The notes under the pieces were generated by a model. That model was not told where the DNA came from. It saw nothing but the letters and a program-made list of their open reading frames with translations, and searched no databases. Below, in pieces: positions 54,998 to 63,381 of a stretch of 64,000 bases of DNA. Where the stretch lies: assembly GCA_024742355.1 (NCBI GenBank), contig JANSYM010000001.1:124001-188000 (forward strand), written 5' to 3'. Source of the DNA: Hyphomonadaceae bacterium. Lineage in GTDB: Bacteria; Pseudomonadota; Alphaproteobacteria; Caulobacterales; Hyphomonadaceae. The translations under genes were made by a program, and so were the position numbers. How positions within the stretch are numbered: position 1 is the stretch's first letter; each line of letters starts with the position of its first letter.

Positions 54998-55844
54998 TCA
55001 GGTCGCCAACGCGGGTCAGGTCGTTCTGATAGACCGGTATATCCACCGTGTTGTGAAGCTCCGTCGTTTCGCCGTCGGTTGAGACATGCCAGATCTGGCC
55101 GGGCCAGCTGGAGACCAGATAGCTGCCATCATCGAGCACCGCGATGCCGTCGGCATTGTCCATGCCGGTGGCGATTTCCGTCAGGTCACGGGCGCCGCGG
55201 GTTTCGAGCAAGCTGCCGGAACTCATGGTCGCGATAAGCAGGCGGTCACCATCCGGCCACAGGCCGTTGACGCCGCCGAGGCGCTCATCGGCAAGCCATT
55301 CCTTGTAGCCATTCACATCGATCTGGAAGATTCGCGCCGAGCCGGAATCGCTGAGATAGACGCCGCCTTGCCAGACCGCGATATCATTGAGGAAGCCTGC
55401 GCCGTCGACCGGATAGGTGTTCTCGATCTCACCACTGGCAATATCGATGACGTGATAGGCGTCATAGTCTGAGACAAACAGTTTGCCGTCGCGAATGCCG
55501 AGCCCTTTCGGTGCGTTCAGGCCTTCGACCCATTTTTCTTCGAGGATGTCGCCGTCGAGCGACAGGCGGCTGATCCAGCCTTCGCCATCCTTGGCACCGC
55601 CTTCACCGGCGACATTGGAAATATAGAGCACATCGCCATCGACCGCGACGCCTTCCGGGGCCTGAAACCCGGACGCGATCCAGACCTGCGTCAGATCCGG
55701 CAAAGCCGGGGCGGTGTCTGGCGCTGCAGTCTCAGTCTCACTCGTTTCAATTGGTGGTTCGGGCGCTGTCAGGTCGTCGCCCGGGGCGTCAGGTTGTGAA
55801 CAGGCGGCAAGGGCCAGAAACGAAACAAGAGCAATACGGCGCAT
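54942..55844 (-). CDS. SMP-30/gluconolactonase-like beta-propeller lipoprotein
   Basis: 300 residues with lipobox ALAAC (C15). The mature part is a repeated-blade propeller: VAVDGDVLYISNVAGEG, LGIRDGKLFVSDYD, IAVWQGGVYLSDSGSARIF and IAVLDDGSYLVSSWPG repeats of about 45 residues, as in SMP-30 and strictosidine synthase-like proteins. The metal-site acids expected for lactonases are not clear, so enzymatic activity is unsure. Start 55844 follows GGAGACC. It overlaps the membrane protein gene by 56 bases at the 3' end. Confidence 0.82.
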   Translation of the reverse strand: MRRIALVSFLALAACSQPDAPGDDLTAPEPPIETSETETAAPDTAPALPDLTQVWIASGFQAPEGVAVDGDVLYISNVAGEGGAKDGEGWISRLSLDGDILEEKWVEGLNAPKGLGIRDGKLFVSDYDAYHVIDIASGEIENTYPVDGAGFLNDIAVWQGGVYLSDSGSARIFQIDVNGYKEWLADERLGGVNGLWPDGDRLLIATMSSGSLLETRGARDLTEIATGMDNADGIAVLDDGSYLVSSWPGQIWHVSTDGETTELHNTVDIPVYQNDLTRVGDLIIVPNWQPGSVTAWRLGD

Positions 55845-55933
55845 GACAGGGTCTCCATCTGGTTTGTGACATGTGTAACGCAAATTTCCCGGCCTTGGCC
55901 AATGAAAACTTCGCGAGCTTCAATCCCATGTTT

Positions 55934-55965
55934 CCCCCTTGAAGATGTCCCGACGTTTCCCACAT
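55934..55965 (+). promoter_or_regulatory. Sigma-32 (RpoH)-type heat-shock promoter of dnaK
   Basis: CCCCCTTGAA (55934-55943) matches the -35 core CCCTTGAA of heat-shock promoters, and after 15 bases CCCACAT (55959-55965) fits the C-rich -10 CCCCAT pattern. It lies about 135 bases ahead of the dnaK start, leaving a long 5' leader. No inverted CIRCE repeat is present. Confidence 0.7.
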
Positions 55966-56099
55966 GCGTGGGGAACCAAGAAGTGATCGGACTGAAACAC
56001 CGTCTTCACCTCTCGGAATCTTTGTGTATAGAGCCGCAGATTGCTGGTGCTGCATAGCAGGCCGATTATGGCGAGAAGCGGCGGCTAAGGAGAATGAAT

Positions 56100-58013
56100 A
56101 TGGGTAAGATCATCGGAATCGACCTCGGCACGACCAATAGCTGCGTCGCTGTCATGGATGGCGGAGACGCCAAAGTTATCGAAAATTCTGAAGGCGCGCG
56201 CACGACCCCGTCCGTGGTTGCTTTCACCGAAGGCGGCGAACGCCTGATCGGGATGCCGGCGCGCCGTCAGGCTGTGACGAACCCCGACTTTACGTTTTAC
56301 GCGATCAAGCGCCTGATCGGTCGTACCTATGACGACCCGACTGCGCAAAAAGACAAAGAGCTGAGCCCGTTCGAAATCGTCAAAGGCCCGAATGGCGATG
56401 CCTGGGTCAAAGGCCGCGACAAGGATTACGCACCGCAAGAAGTCTCGGCTTTCATCCTGACCAAGATGAAAGAAACCGCTGAGGCCTATCTCGGCAGCGA
56501 AGTTACCCAGGCCGTGATCACCGTTCCGGCTTACTTTAACGACGCCCAGCGCCAGGCGACCAAGGATGCTGGCAAGATTGCGGGCCTTGAAGTGCTCCGC
56601 ATCATCAACGAGCCGACCGCCGCTGCGCTGGCTTATGGCCTCGACAAGGATGCCAATAAGATCATTGCCGTTTACGACCTCGGTGGTGGTACGTTCGACG
56701 TCTCGCTGCTCGAGATTGGCGACGGCGTGTTTGAAGTTCTGTCCACCAATGGCGATACATTCCTCGGTGGTGAAGACTTTGACCTGCGCATCGTCGATCA
56801 CCTCGCCGACGAATTCAAAAAAGAGCAGGGCATTGACCTGAAAGCCGACAAGCTCGCGCTGCAGCGTCTGAAAGAAGAAGCCGAGAAAGCCAAGAAAGAG
56901 CTGTCTTCTGCCTCCTCTTACGAAGTGAACCTGCCTTTCATCACCGCCGATGCGACCGGACCGAAGCACCTGAACATCAAGCTCACCCGCGCCAAGCTGG
57001 AAAGCCTGGTCGGTGACCTGATCAAGCGCACCATCGATCCGTGCAAGAAGGCCCTGGCCGATGCTGGCAAGAACCCGTCTGACATTGATGATGTGGTTCT
57101 GGTTGGCGGCATGACCCGCATGCCGGCTGTTCAGGAAGCCGTGAAAGGCTTCTTCGGCAAGGACCCGCACAAGGGTGTGAACCCGGACGAGGTCGTGGCG
57201 CTCGGCGCAGCGATTCAGGGCGGCGTTCTGCAAGGCGACGTAAAGGACGTGGTCCTGCTCGATGTGACGCCGCTGTCGCTCGGCATCGAGACCCTTGGCG
57301 GCGTGTTCACGCGCCTGATCGATCGCAACACGACGATCCCGACCAAGAAGTCACAGACCTTCTCGACCGCCGAAGACAATCAGCCGGCCGTGACCATTCG
57401 CGTGTTCCAGGGCGAGCGTGAAATGGCCGCCGACAACAAGATCCTCGGCCAGTTCAATCTTGAGGACATTCCGCCGGCCCCGCGCGGTGTGCCGCAAATC
57501 GAGGTGACCTTCGACATTGATGCCAATGGCATCGTCTCGGTCGGCGCCAAGGACAAGGCGACCGGCAAAGAGCAGCAAATCACCATTCAGGCCGATGGCG
57601 GGCTCAATGATGCCGACATCGATGCGATGATGAAGGATGCTGAAGCCAATGCGGAAGAAGACAAGAAGCGCCGCGATCTGGTCGAAGCCAAGAACAATGC
57701 TGAAAGCCTTGTGCATCAGACCGAGAAACAGCTCGAAGAGCATGGCGACAAAGCCAGCGATGAGGTGAAGAAAGAGATCGAAGACGCCTCTGCAGCCCTG
57801 AAAACCGCTGCTGAAGGTGACGACGCTGCCGACATTCAGGCCAAGCATCAGGAACTGATGAATGCGGCCATGAAGCTCGGCGAAGCGATCTATGCCAGCC
57901 AGCAGGCCGAAACGGCTGAAACCGATGCGGCGGCTGACGCAGCTGCTGACGGCGAAGACGTGGTCGACGCTGACTTTGAAGAAGTCGACGACGAAAACCG
58001 CCAGAGCGCTTAA
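56100..58013 (+). CDS. dnaK: Chaperone DnaK (Hsp70)
   Basis: 637 residues. ATPase motifs [11 protein letters not shown] (5-15), [34 protein letters not shown] and [11 protein letters not shown], then the substrate-binding domain and a C-terminal tail ending [18 protein letters not shown] at 56100 is seven bases behind AAGGAG; the ATG at 56094 is only one base behind it and is rejected. In many alphaproteobacteria dnaJ follows at once; here a terminator and an unrelated secreted protein follow instead. Confidence 0.98.
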   Translation: MGKIIGIDLGTTNSCVAVMDGGDAKVIENSEGARTTPSVVAFTEGGERLIGMPARRQAVTNPDFTFYAIKRLIGRTYDDPTAQKDKELSPFEIVKGPNGDAWVKGRDKDYAPQEVSAFILTKMKETAEAYLGSEVTQAVITVPAYFNDAQRQATKDAGKIAGLEVLRIINEPTAAALAYGLDKDANKIIAVYDLGGGTFDVSLLEIGDGVFEVLSTNGDTFLGGEDFDLRIVDHLADEFKKEQGIDLKADKLALQRLKEEAEKAKKELSSASSYEVNLPFITADATGPKHLNIKLTRAKLESLVGDLIKRTIDPCKKALADAGKNPSDIDDVVLVGGMTRMPAVQEAVKGFFGKDPHKGVNPDEVVALGAAIQGGVLQGDVKDVVLLDVTPLSLGIETLGGVFTRLIDRNTTIPTKKSQTFSTAEDNQPAVTIRVFQGEREMAADNKILGQFNLEDIPPAPRGVPQIEVTFDIDANGIVSVGAKDKATGKEQQITIQADGGLNDADIDAMMKDAEANAEEDKKRRDLVEAKNNAESLVHQTEKQLEEHGDKASDEVKKEIEDASAALKTAAEGDDAADIQAKHQELMNAAMKLGEAIYASQQAETAETDAAADAAADGEDVVDADFEEVDDENRQSA

Positions 58014-58034
58014 GCCTCACAGGCGACCGATTAG

Positions 58035-58064
58035 AAAAGCCCCGCCAAGTGCGGGGCTTTTTTG
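58035..58064 (+). terminator. Rho-independent terminator after dnaK
   Basis: 11-bp stem AAAAGCCCCGC (58035-58045) with GCGGGGCTTTT (58051-58061), loop CAAGT, then a T-run. It separates dnaK from the next gene. Confidence 0.9.
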
Positions 58065-58137
58065 TGCGTGCATTACAGGCTCATCACCCGTTCATGTCAC
58101 CGTGGATACGCTCTCCCGGGAATTGAGGGAGCGAACC

Positions 58138-58488
58138 ATGGGGATACGCGCATTTTCTGTACTGGCTTTCACCGCCATTGCCGGCACCGGCGTCAGTTTT
58201 GCCGAGTGTGAACTCGACACGGACCAACTCGAAGACCTGGTCGGGTATGAGGTTGAGAGCGTCAAATCCGTTGCCGGCTGGGTCGACGAGGCCGCTGGCA
58301 AGGTCGGCAATGAGGATGACTGGGAAGGCTGCCGCTACAATCGCACCATCATCTTCGACGACGGCACCTCGGTCGAGTGCACCACCTACCACCATTCCAG
58401 CGCCTGGGGCCCGCAAAAGGCGGTGATCTTCACAAAATACTCGGAGAAAATCGTCTGCATTGATGACCAGCTGATTGATGTTCGCTGA
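58138..58488 (+). CDS. Small secreted four-cysteine protein of unknown function
   Basis: 116 residues. Residues 1-22 are a signal peptide (AIAGTGVSFA, cleavage before EC). The mature part of about 94 residues has four cysteines (C24 and those in GCRYNR, VECTTYH and IVCIDD) that could make two disulfides. No known domain. ATG at 58138 follows GAGGGAG. The product should be periplasmic or extracellular. The longer frame starting inside dnaK is not used. Confidence 0.75.
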   Translation: MGIRAFSVLAFTAIAGTGVSFAECELDTDQLEDLVGYEVESVKSVAGWVDEAAGKVGNEDDWEGCRYNRTIIFDDGTSVECTTYHHSSAWGPQKAVIFTKYSEKIVCIDDQLIDVR

Positions 58489-58504
58489 GCGTTTGTCCGG
58501 TCCC

Positions 58505-59212
58505 TTATGAGACCTGTTTACGCCAACCGAGGACAAGCAGCCAGAGCATGAAGATCAGCTCGCCGAGGGCCAGCAACAGGACCCAGCCCACGTCCAGGCC
58601 CGGCGCGAAATATTTTGCGACATACAGAACAACATAGGATGACCCGGCCAGGGCAACGATGATGGCGAGCCAACGCGGGACGTGGACGGATCGCCAGATC
58701 ACCAGGCTCAGGAACCAGAGATGAATGCCAAAGAAGAACAGCGCGATCGATCCCATCGTATTGGCGTTCGAAATCTGAGCCATGACCTCCGCTTGCAAAA
58801 TCGTGTCGGCAACAGACTGAGAGAGCGTCTCGCTGGTCGCCAGGTCATATGCGCTCAGGCTGGCCCAGAGGCCGACAAAGGCGAGCGCGGTATAAACCAG
58901 GCGTGCCCACGCAACCAGTTGGGCCAGGGCTTTCTGACCGGGGCGGAAATACCAGTACAGGGCCCAGGCCACGAGCACGTCCATCACATAGGTGATGAAC
59001 AGCAACAGGGTGCCAATCAGGTACGGCGTTCCATTCGTCCGCAGGTTTTCGACCGTCGCCGCAGGATCGTCGACAACCACGCTTTGTCCCATGAAGTGAA
59101 AGTGCGCGAACGGCGCGCTGAGCGTCATGATCAGCAAGCCGAAACCAGCGATCAGGGCGGCATTTTTGAGCGACAATCCGCCCGCGGCATCGATATTCGT
59201 ATCTGAATCCAT
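58505..59212 (-). CDS. DUF4386 family membrane protein
   Basis: 235 residues with six hydrophobic helices (about 17-38, 62-88, 100-120, 148-168, 178-198 and 205-228). The layout and the LGTLLLFITYVMDVLVAWALY and FFFGIHLWFLSLVIWRS stretches fit DUF4386. Function unknown. ATG at 59212 follows GGAAAG. It lies 16 bases beyond the stop of the convergent secreted-protein gene. Confidence 0.75.
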   Translation of the reverse strand: MDSDTNIDAAGGLSLKNAALIAGFGLLIMTLSAPFAHFHFMGQSVVVDDPAATVENLRTNGTPYLIGTLLLFITYVMDVLVAWALYWYFRPGQKALAQLVAWARLVYTALAFVGLWASLSAYDLATSETLSQSVADTILQAEVMAQISNANTMGSIALFFFGIHLWFLSLVIWRSVHVPRWLAIIVALAGSSYVVLYVAKYFAPGLDVGWVLLLALGELIFMLWLLVLGWRKQVS

Positions 59213-59308
59213 TCTTGGTTCTTTCCGTTTATCGATAAATACTGGGTCCTATTCTCTGAAATTGCAAGGGGCTTTCTTTCGCGCGCCGACGAAGCACGCG
59301 CGCATGCC

Positions 59309-60199
59309 CTAAACCGCGCCATCCTGTGCGCGCGCGGACACTTTCTCGTACATGTCATCGCCCCAGGACGCGACTTTGCCGTTGAACAGGAACTCGGGCG
59401 GCACCACTTCCGGGCCTTTGCCGGGCGGTAGCGGCGGCGTGAAATAGCCGAGCGCGTAAGAGCCCATGGCATAGCCGAGCATGGCCTGTAATTCCGGGTC
59501 AAACTCGCGCGCAATTTCCGGCGGGCAGGACAGGTACTGGTTCTCTTCCTGACGCAGCCAGCCGAGCGCATAAGTGATGTTCAGGCCGATGCGGTCAGCG
59601 TCCGAGATATTCGCGCCGCCGCTATGCACAACCGAGCCGGAATAGACCAGCACCGAGCCCGCCTCCATTTCCGCATACTCGACCTCGTCGCGGCTCGGAT
59701 GGCGCTCCGGGTCCCATTGATTGGAGCCCGGGATGACATTGGTGGCGCCATTCTCCCTGGTGAAATCGGTGATCGCCCAAATCGTGTTGAATTGCGGCTC
59801 CAGGGTCGGCAGCAGGTAGCCACCCCAGGCGAGGCGGTCGCGATGCAGCGGCTGCACCTCCTGGCCGGGCTTGATGCGGATGAACTGGGTCAGATGCAGC
59901 TGGATGGTCTCGCAATAGGGCGCCAGGAACGCCTTGGCCCCCTCGACAATGGTTGGCTGCATCACCGCGTCCCGGCAGGCGGCTGAGCGCGCGACCAGGG
60001 CGCCGGTTCGGGTCGTCTTTCGGCCCGTAAAATCATCGCGCCCGGTTTCGGTGGCGTCGATGAAAGGCATGCATTCAGACTTCATCGTCGCGAGGCCATC
60101 GGCATCGAGCACGCCTTCGACAATGCAGGCGCCGTCCGTCTTGAGGGCCTCGACCAGGTCTTCGGGCTTGGCGCTGACAGGGAGATATTTCAAAGGCAT
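59309..60199 (-). CDS. Phytanoyl-CoA dioxygenase (PhyH) family protein
   Basis: 296-residue Fe(II)/2-oxoglutarate-dependent oxygenase. The iron triad is H119-x-D121 (PLHRDRLAW) and H192 (VVHSGGANIS), with R203 for 2-oxoglutarate. The FTRENGATNVIPGSNQWDP segment is typical of PhyH. Substrate unknown. The ATG at 60199 follows AAGGAGG. The TetR gene runs into it with a 4-base space or overlap, so PhyH and TetR are one operon; the regulator presumably senses the substrate. Confidence 0.9.
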   Translation of the reverse strand: MPLKYLPVSAKPEDLVEALKTDGACIVEGVLDADGLATMKSECMPFIDATETGRDDFTGRKTTRTGALVARSAACRDAVMQPTIVEGAKAFLAPYCETIQLHLTQFIRIKPGQEVQPLHRDRLAWGGYLLPTLEPQFNTIWAITDFTRENGATNVIPGSNQWDPERHPSRDEVEYAEMEAGSVLVYSGSVVHSGGANISDADRIGLNITYALGWLRQEENQYLSCPPEIAREFDPELQAMLGYAMGSYALGYFTPPLPPGKGPEVVPPEFLFNGKVASWGDDMYEKVSARAQDGAV

Positions 60200-60210
60200 G
60201 GAGGCCTCCT

Positions 60211-60789
60211 TCAAGAGTTGGACGGTTGCGGCGAAAAGGATTCGATAATCGGTGAAATGAGCTGGCTGAGCAGGGCGACCTGGCGGTCTTCAGGCCACAG
60301 CTCAGGCTCAAGCGTGGCGCGGGTGCCGATGCCATCGACCGCGGCGATGATGGCGGCCGCGGCCATGTGCGGATCAGGGTGAATGCCCGCCATATCCTCG
60401 GCCACGGCGGTTTCGATTTCGGCGTAGAACTGGCGATGGATCTGGGCGAGGGCGGGCGCATGCGGGGCGCGGCCCCAATAGGCGAGCCAGACTTTCCACT
60501 CCTTGCGCTTTTCATCACTGGTCGGCAGCGCCGTCGCGATCTCGGCGACATTTGGCGCATTGTCCGGCTGACCGATCTGAATGAACAGGCGCGTGCAAAC
60601 TTCTTCCAGCGCGGCAGCCAGCACCGCATCCTTGTCAGAGAAATAGTGCGCGATGGACCCAGTGGTGACCCCGGCCATACGGGCAATGTCTGTGAGTTTG
60701 ACCCCGTTCAGGCCATTTGCAGCGATCGCATCCACAGCAGCAGAGGCAATGGCGCGGCGACGTTCTTCATGATCCACGATTTTTGGCAT
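60211..60789 (-). CDS. TetR family regulator, first of two
   Basis: 192 residues. The N-terminal helix-turn-helix (about 8-55: LTDIARMAGVTTGSIAHYFSDKD) is BetI-like, with a C-terminal helical ligand domain. It is in the same operon as, and just ahead of, the PhyH dioxygenase, which it probably controls. ATG at 60789. Divergent from the COQ4 gene. Confidence 0.93.
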   Translation of the reverse strand: MPKIVDHEERRRAIASAAVDAIAANGLNGVKLTDIARMAGVTTGSIAHYFSDKDAVLAAALEEVCTRLFIQIGQPDNAPNVAEIATALPTSDEKRKEWKVWLAYWGRAPHAPALAQIHRQFYAEIETAVAEDMAGIHPDPHMAAAAIIAAVDGIGTRATLEPELWPEDRQVALLSQLISPIIESFSPQPSNS

Positions 60790-60881
60790 AACGGTGATAA
60801 TAAAATAGTTGACGAGGGAGTCAAGGGTGATGCGGGCCCCTGCGCGGAGAACGTCGAGTGCGGAACAGGCGCATTATTAAA

Positions 60882-60893
60882 TGAACATGTTCA
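60882..60893. promoter_or_regulatory. Perfect 12-bp palindrome, candidate TetR operator
   Basis: TGAACATGTTCA is a perfect palindrome in the 152-base gap between the PhyH-linked TetR gene and the COQ4 gene, 48 bases ahead of the latter. Nearby bases are AT-rich. TetR dimers bind sites of this form. Either regulator could use it. Confidence 0.5.
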
Positions 60894-60941
60894 CAAAATA
60901 GCAGGTGCGTGCTATGAGACAGCCAATCCAGGAGAAACACC

Positions 60942-61661
60942 ATGCCCGCACCGATCACTGACAAGCCGCCCATTGTCGACCGCGCCTTTGCCGACAAGTT
61001 CCTGATCGCGGTTGATCGGCCCCTCGATTATGGCGTCTATTTCCTCTTCCACGACTGGTGGGAAGGCGCCACCACAGAGGCGATCGACGCCTATATGGAA
61101 GAGCTGCACACTATTCCCGGCGCCGCGGCCTTCCTGAAAGAGGCCTATATTGCCGAGCCGCTGACGGTTGAGGGCCTGCGCGATTATGGCCCCGGCACGC
61201 TGGGCGCGGCCTATCGCGACTTTGTCGAAGAAAACAACCTCATCGAGAATTTCGGCCGCGACTATCGCGCCTTTCAGAAACAGCTGAAAGCCTCCGGCAA
61301 GCTCGAGCGGATGCCGGATGAAATGGCCTATATGATGGTGCGGGGCACGCAGCTACATGATTTCATGCACGTCCTCACCGGCTATGGCGCGACCATTCCG
61401 GGCGAGCTGGCGCTGGCCTCCTATTATCTCTCGCAGATCCGTTTTCCGTATCACGCGATCCGGCTCGCTGTGACCATGGCACACACGGCCCTGGTCGCGC
61501 CCAAGGGCGTCGTGCCGAGCATGGATGCCTTTGTCGATGGTTGGTATTATGGCCGCAACTCGACCAATATCAATTTCGAGAAATGGGAAGAACGTTTGGG
61601 CGAACCCCTGTCCACCCTGCAGACAGAAATGAACTTGCGCCAGATTGCCAAAGCCGCCTAA
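60942..61661 (+). CDS. COQ4 family protein
   Basis: 239 residues. The zinc-binding signature of COQ4 is present: H139-D140-x2-H143-x11-E155 (LHDFMHVLTGYGATIPGE). COQ4 is linked to ubiquinone biosynthesis in eukaryotes and to bacterial quinone metabolism. An ARG-GTQLHD context and HAIRLAVTMAHTAL near 180 also fit. The gene lies alone with a TetR gene 9 bases downstream, so it may respond to a small molecule and not be constitutive. Start follows AGGAGA. Confidence 0.85.
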   Translation: MPAPITDKPPIVDRAFADKFLIAVDRPLDYGVYFLFHDWWEGATTEAIDAYMEELHTIPGAAAFLKEAYIAEPLTVEGLRDYGPGTLGAAYRDFVEENNLIENFGRDYRAFQKQLKASGKLERMPDEMAYMMVRGTQLHDFMHVLTGYGATIPGELALASYYLSQIRFPYHAIRLAVTMAHTALVAPKGVVPSMDAFVDGWYYGRNSTNINFEKWEERLGEPLSTLQTEMNLRQIAKAA

Positions 61662-61670
61662 ACGGCGTGT

Positions 61671-62276
61671 ATGGCGAGACCCAAGGCGACCCCTGAACAA
61701 CGCGCACAAACCCGGCGCTCGATCCAGCGCGCTGCAACCGAGCTTTATCGCGAACAGGGCGCGAGCGCGATTTCCGCGCGCGCCGTGGCCAAGCGCGCCG
61801 GCGTCTCGGTCGGCACCATCTATTCCTATTTCGGCGACCTGGCCGGGCTCGGCCAATCCCTCTGGGAGGGCCGCATCGCCCGCCAGGATGAAGTGTTTCG
61901 CGAGATTGCGGCCCGGCACGCCGACCCGCTGGCCCGCATCGAAGCGCTGCTGGAGGCCTATCTCACCTTCGGCATCGAGCAACACGAGCTCTATCGTAGC
62001 ACGCTGATGTATGTCCGCCCGTCCGCGCTCGGCAATCCGGAGAAACAGGATTTGAGCGCGTTCGCATTCCCGACCCTGCTGAAAGCGGCGATCGAACAGG
62101 GGCAGGGCAGCGGGCAAGTCGCCGATGGCGATCCGGCGACGCTGACCCAACTCCTCTGGTCCGGGGTGCACGGCGCGCTGGCGCTGCCGATCAATCTTGA
62201 TCGGCTAAAGCTGACGCCTGCGGCGGAGGTGCTTGAGATGACGGTGGCCGGGCTGATGCGGATGGTGCGGGGGTAG
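61671..62276 (+). CDS. TetR family regulator, second of two
   Basis: 201 residues. Helix-turn-helix at about 18-62 (ISARAVAKRAGVSVGTIYSYFGDL), with a helical C-terminal domain. It follows COQ4 by nine bases, and so is probably its own operon's regulator. It is distinct in sequence from the first TetR. No clear ribosome binding site. Confidence 0.9.
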   Translation: MARPKATPEQRAQTRRSIQRAATELYREQGASAISARAVAKRAGVSVGTIYSYFGDLAGLGQSLWEGRIARQDEVFREIAARHADPLARIEALLEAYLTFGIEQHELYRSTLMYVRPSALGNPEKQDLSAFAFPTLLKAAIEQGQGSGQVADGDPATLTQLLWSGVHGALALPINLDRLKLTPAAEVLEMTVAGLMRMVRG

Positions 62277-62318
62277 GGCGGCGTGTTTCGTCTGCTTTCG
62301 GCGTCAAAGCGGACGTTG

Positions 62319-62666
62319 TCATGGGTAATCGAGCACTCCTGTGCGGTATTGCTCGTATTGCAATTCGCTGATTTCATAGATTTCGTATTCGTTGCCATTT
62401 GCGTAAGGCACTTCGAAATAACTTGTCAGTTCCTTCATCGACTCAATTCCGCAATCCGCCTCAATGAATAAATGATACCCGCTCTGGTGAAAGCGGACGG
62501 AGTTAGAGGCATCATCCAACCAGAGTTTATCGCCAATCGAATCGAAGTTTTCATCACTGTAGTGGTGAATGTTCTTGAATGCGAAGAAGCACTGTGGGGT
62601 GTTAATCGATGAACCGCACGCCCCGAAGCACAGAGTCGCTACTAGTACTCCTAAGCATCTGCCCAT
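62319..62666 (-). CDS. Small lipoprotein of unknown function
   Basis: 115 residues with lipobox FGAC (C17) after a hydrophobic start. The mature part is acidic and aromatic-rich (YSDENFDSIGDKLWLDD, EYEIYEISELQYEQYR) with no domain I recognise. It and its upstream region (62.3-62.8 kb) are visibly poorer in GC than neighbours and use codons such as AAT, GAT and TTA more freely, so recent acquisition is possible. Start at 62666 follows GTGAG; a longer frame to 62783 is not supported. Confidence 0.62.
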   Translation of the reverse strand: MGRCLGVLVATLCFGACGSSINTPQCFFAFKNIHHYSDENFDSIGDKLWLDDASNSVRFHQSGYHLFIEADCGIESMKELTSYFEVPYANGNEYEIYEISELQYEQYRTGVLDYP

Positions 62667-62819
62667 GCTATTCTCACTCTCTAAGCGCACCAGCCTAATT
62701 TCGTTTTCAGCTAGAAAGCTACTCTGTAAACGCTCGTTCGCCAATGTCCGCTCTCGGCGTCGGAGCGGACAAAGCTCACTCATTGTGAGACGGCTTAAAT
62801 GTAGCCCGCAAGGACGAGC

Positions 62820-62946
62820 CCCTCTCCCGATTGCGGGAGAGGGGTTGGGGTGAGGGCAAGATATTTTCCAGGATGCGACTCTGGTGCTTTTGCCGAAACA
62901 TGGGTGCCCTCATCCCCGGCCCTTCTCCCGAGCCCCGGGAGAAGGG
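62820..62946. repeat. Inverted pair of CTCTCCC/GGGAGAG palindromic elements
   Basis: Two hairpins: CCTCTCCCG/CGGGAGAGG (62821-62829/62834-62842) and CCCTTCTCCCG/CGGGAGAAGGG (62920-62930/62936-62946). GGGGTGAGGGCA follows the first and TGCCCTCATCCCC precedes the second, so they are two inverted copies of one element about 50 bases apart. Elements of this kind are scattered between genes in many alphaproteobacteria. Confidence 0.75.
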
Positions 62947-62980
62947 GGCGCCAGTGGCGAGTGTGTTCTCACGCCGACTG

Positions 62981-63053
62981 TCCCGGACTTGATCCGGGAT
63001 CTCGTGCGATAGAGGCCGGAAGCGTTGCCGGAGGTCCCGGGTCAAGCCCGGGA
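62981..63053. repeat. Inverted pair of TCCCGGA/TCCGGGA palindromic elements
   Basis: TCCCGGA-CTTGA-TCCGGGA (62981-62999) and TCCCGGG-TCAAG-CCCGGGA (63035-63053) are two copies in opposite orientation of one 19-base palindrome, separated by 35 bases that contain a further GCCGG...CCGG pairing. Confidence 0.75.
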
Positions 63054-63073
63054 TGGGCGGTGAACTCTTTGAG

Positions 63074-63165
63074 CCTCATCCTGAGCGAAGTCGAAGGACG
63101 AGGCGGGCTTGTTGCGAGTTTCCAGAAGCACGTCCCTTTATCCTTCGATTTCGCTCAGGATGAGG
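63074..63165. repeat. Inverted pair of CATCCTGAGCGAAGTCGAAGG-type elements
   Basis: CTCATCCTGAGCGAAGTCG from 63075 on the plus strand recurs inverted at 63140-63165 (ATCCTTCGATTTCGCTCAGG). The 26-30 base arms match with few differences, with a 36-base centre. Similar words are a known intergenic repeat in sphingomonad and related genomes. Confidence 0.75.
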
Positions 63166-63196
63166 GCCTGAAGAACTGAAGTCCCTTTTAAGCGCT

Positions 63197-63343
63197 CCCC
63201 ACGGAGTTTTCCGTGGGGTCCAACACGAGATCTTGCCGCGAGGACCGGGAGAGATGTTTTCGCTCCCGATCTTCGCAGCATGCTCGGGTGATGGGCTGCC
63301 CAGACCGGGCTGGGCAGACCGTCGACGAGAGGGTGGTCGACGG
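63197..63343. ncRNA. String of four hairpins, possible structured RNA (strand unknown)
   Basis: Four stems stand in order: CCCCACGGA/TCCGTGGGG (63197-63205/63210-63218), CGGGAG/CTCCCG (63246-63251/63263-63268), CTGCCCAG/CTGGGCAG (63296-63303/63310-63317), and CCGTCGAC/GTCGACGG (63319-63326/63336-63343). No T-run follows any of them. It may be an unrecognised small RNA or a compound repeat. I do not recognise a known RNA family. Confidence 0.35.
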
Positions 63344-63381
63344 GAAATCTCCCCTCCTGACCCAAAGCAGACCCCAAGCCT

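Larger units (their letters stand above)
62667..63381. other. 715-base gene-free region with repeats and hairpins
   Basis: This is the only gap over 300 bases without a convincing gene. The first 150 bases are AT-rich upstream sequence of the small lipoprotein; the rest holds the three inverted-repeat pairs and the hairpin string listed below. Short open frames on both strands across it translate the repeats and are not believable genes. Confidence 0.8.

Noticed and set aside
52580-56099. CIRCE operator (TTAGCACTC-N9-GAGTGCTAA) near hrcA, grpE or dnaK
   Set aside because: I read the upstream gaps and saw no such repeat. HrcA targets are likely elsewhere.
56085-57233. 382-residue open frame antisense to dnaK
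   Set aside because: It mirrors the codon pattern of dnaK, has no ribosome binding site, and its product resembles nothing. It is a shadow of a GC-rich gene.
62776-63377. Short open frames in the repeat and hairpin region
   Set aside because: They encode the repeat sequences themselves, on both strands, with no ribosome binding sites or domains.
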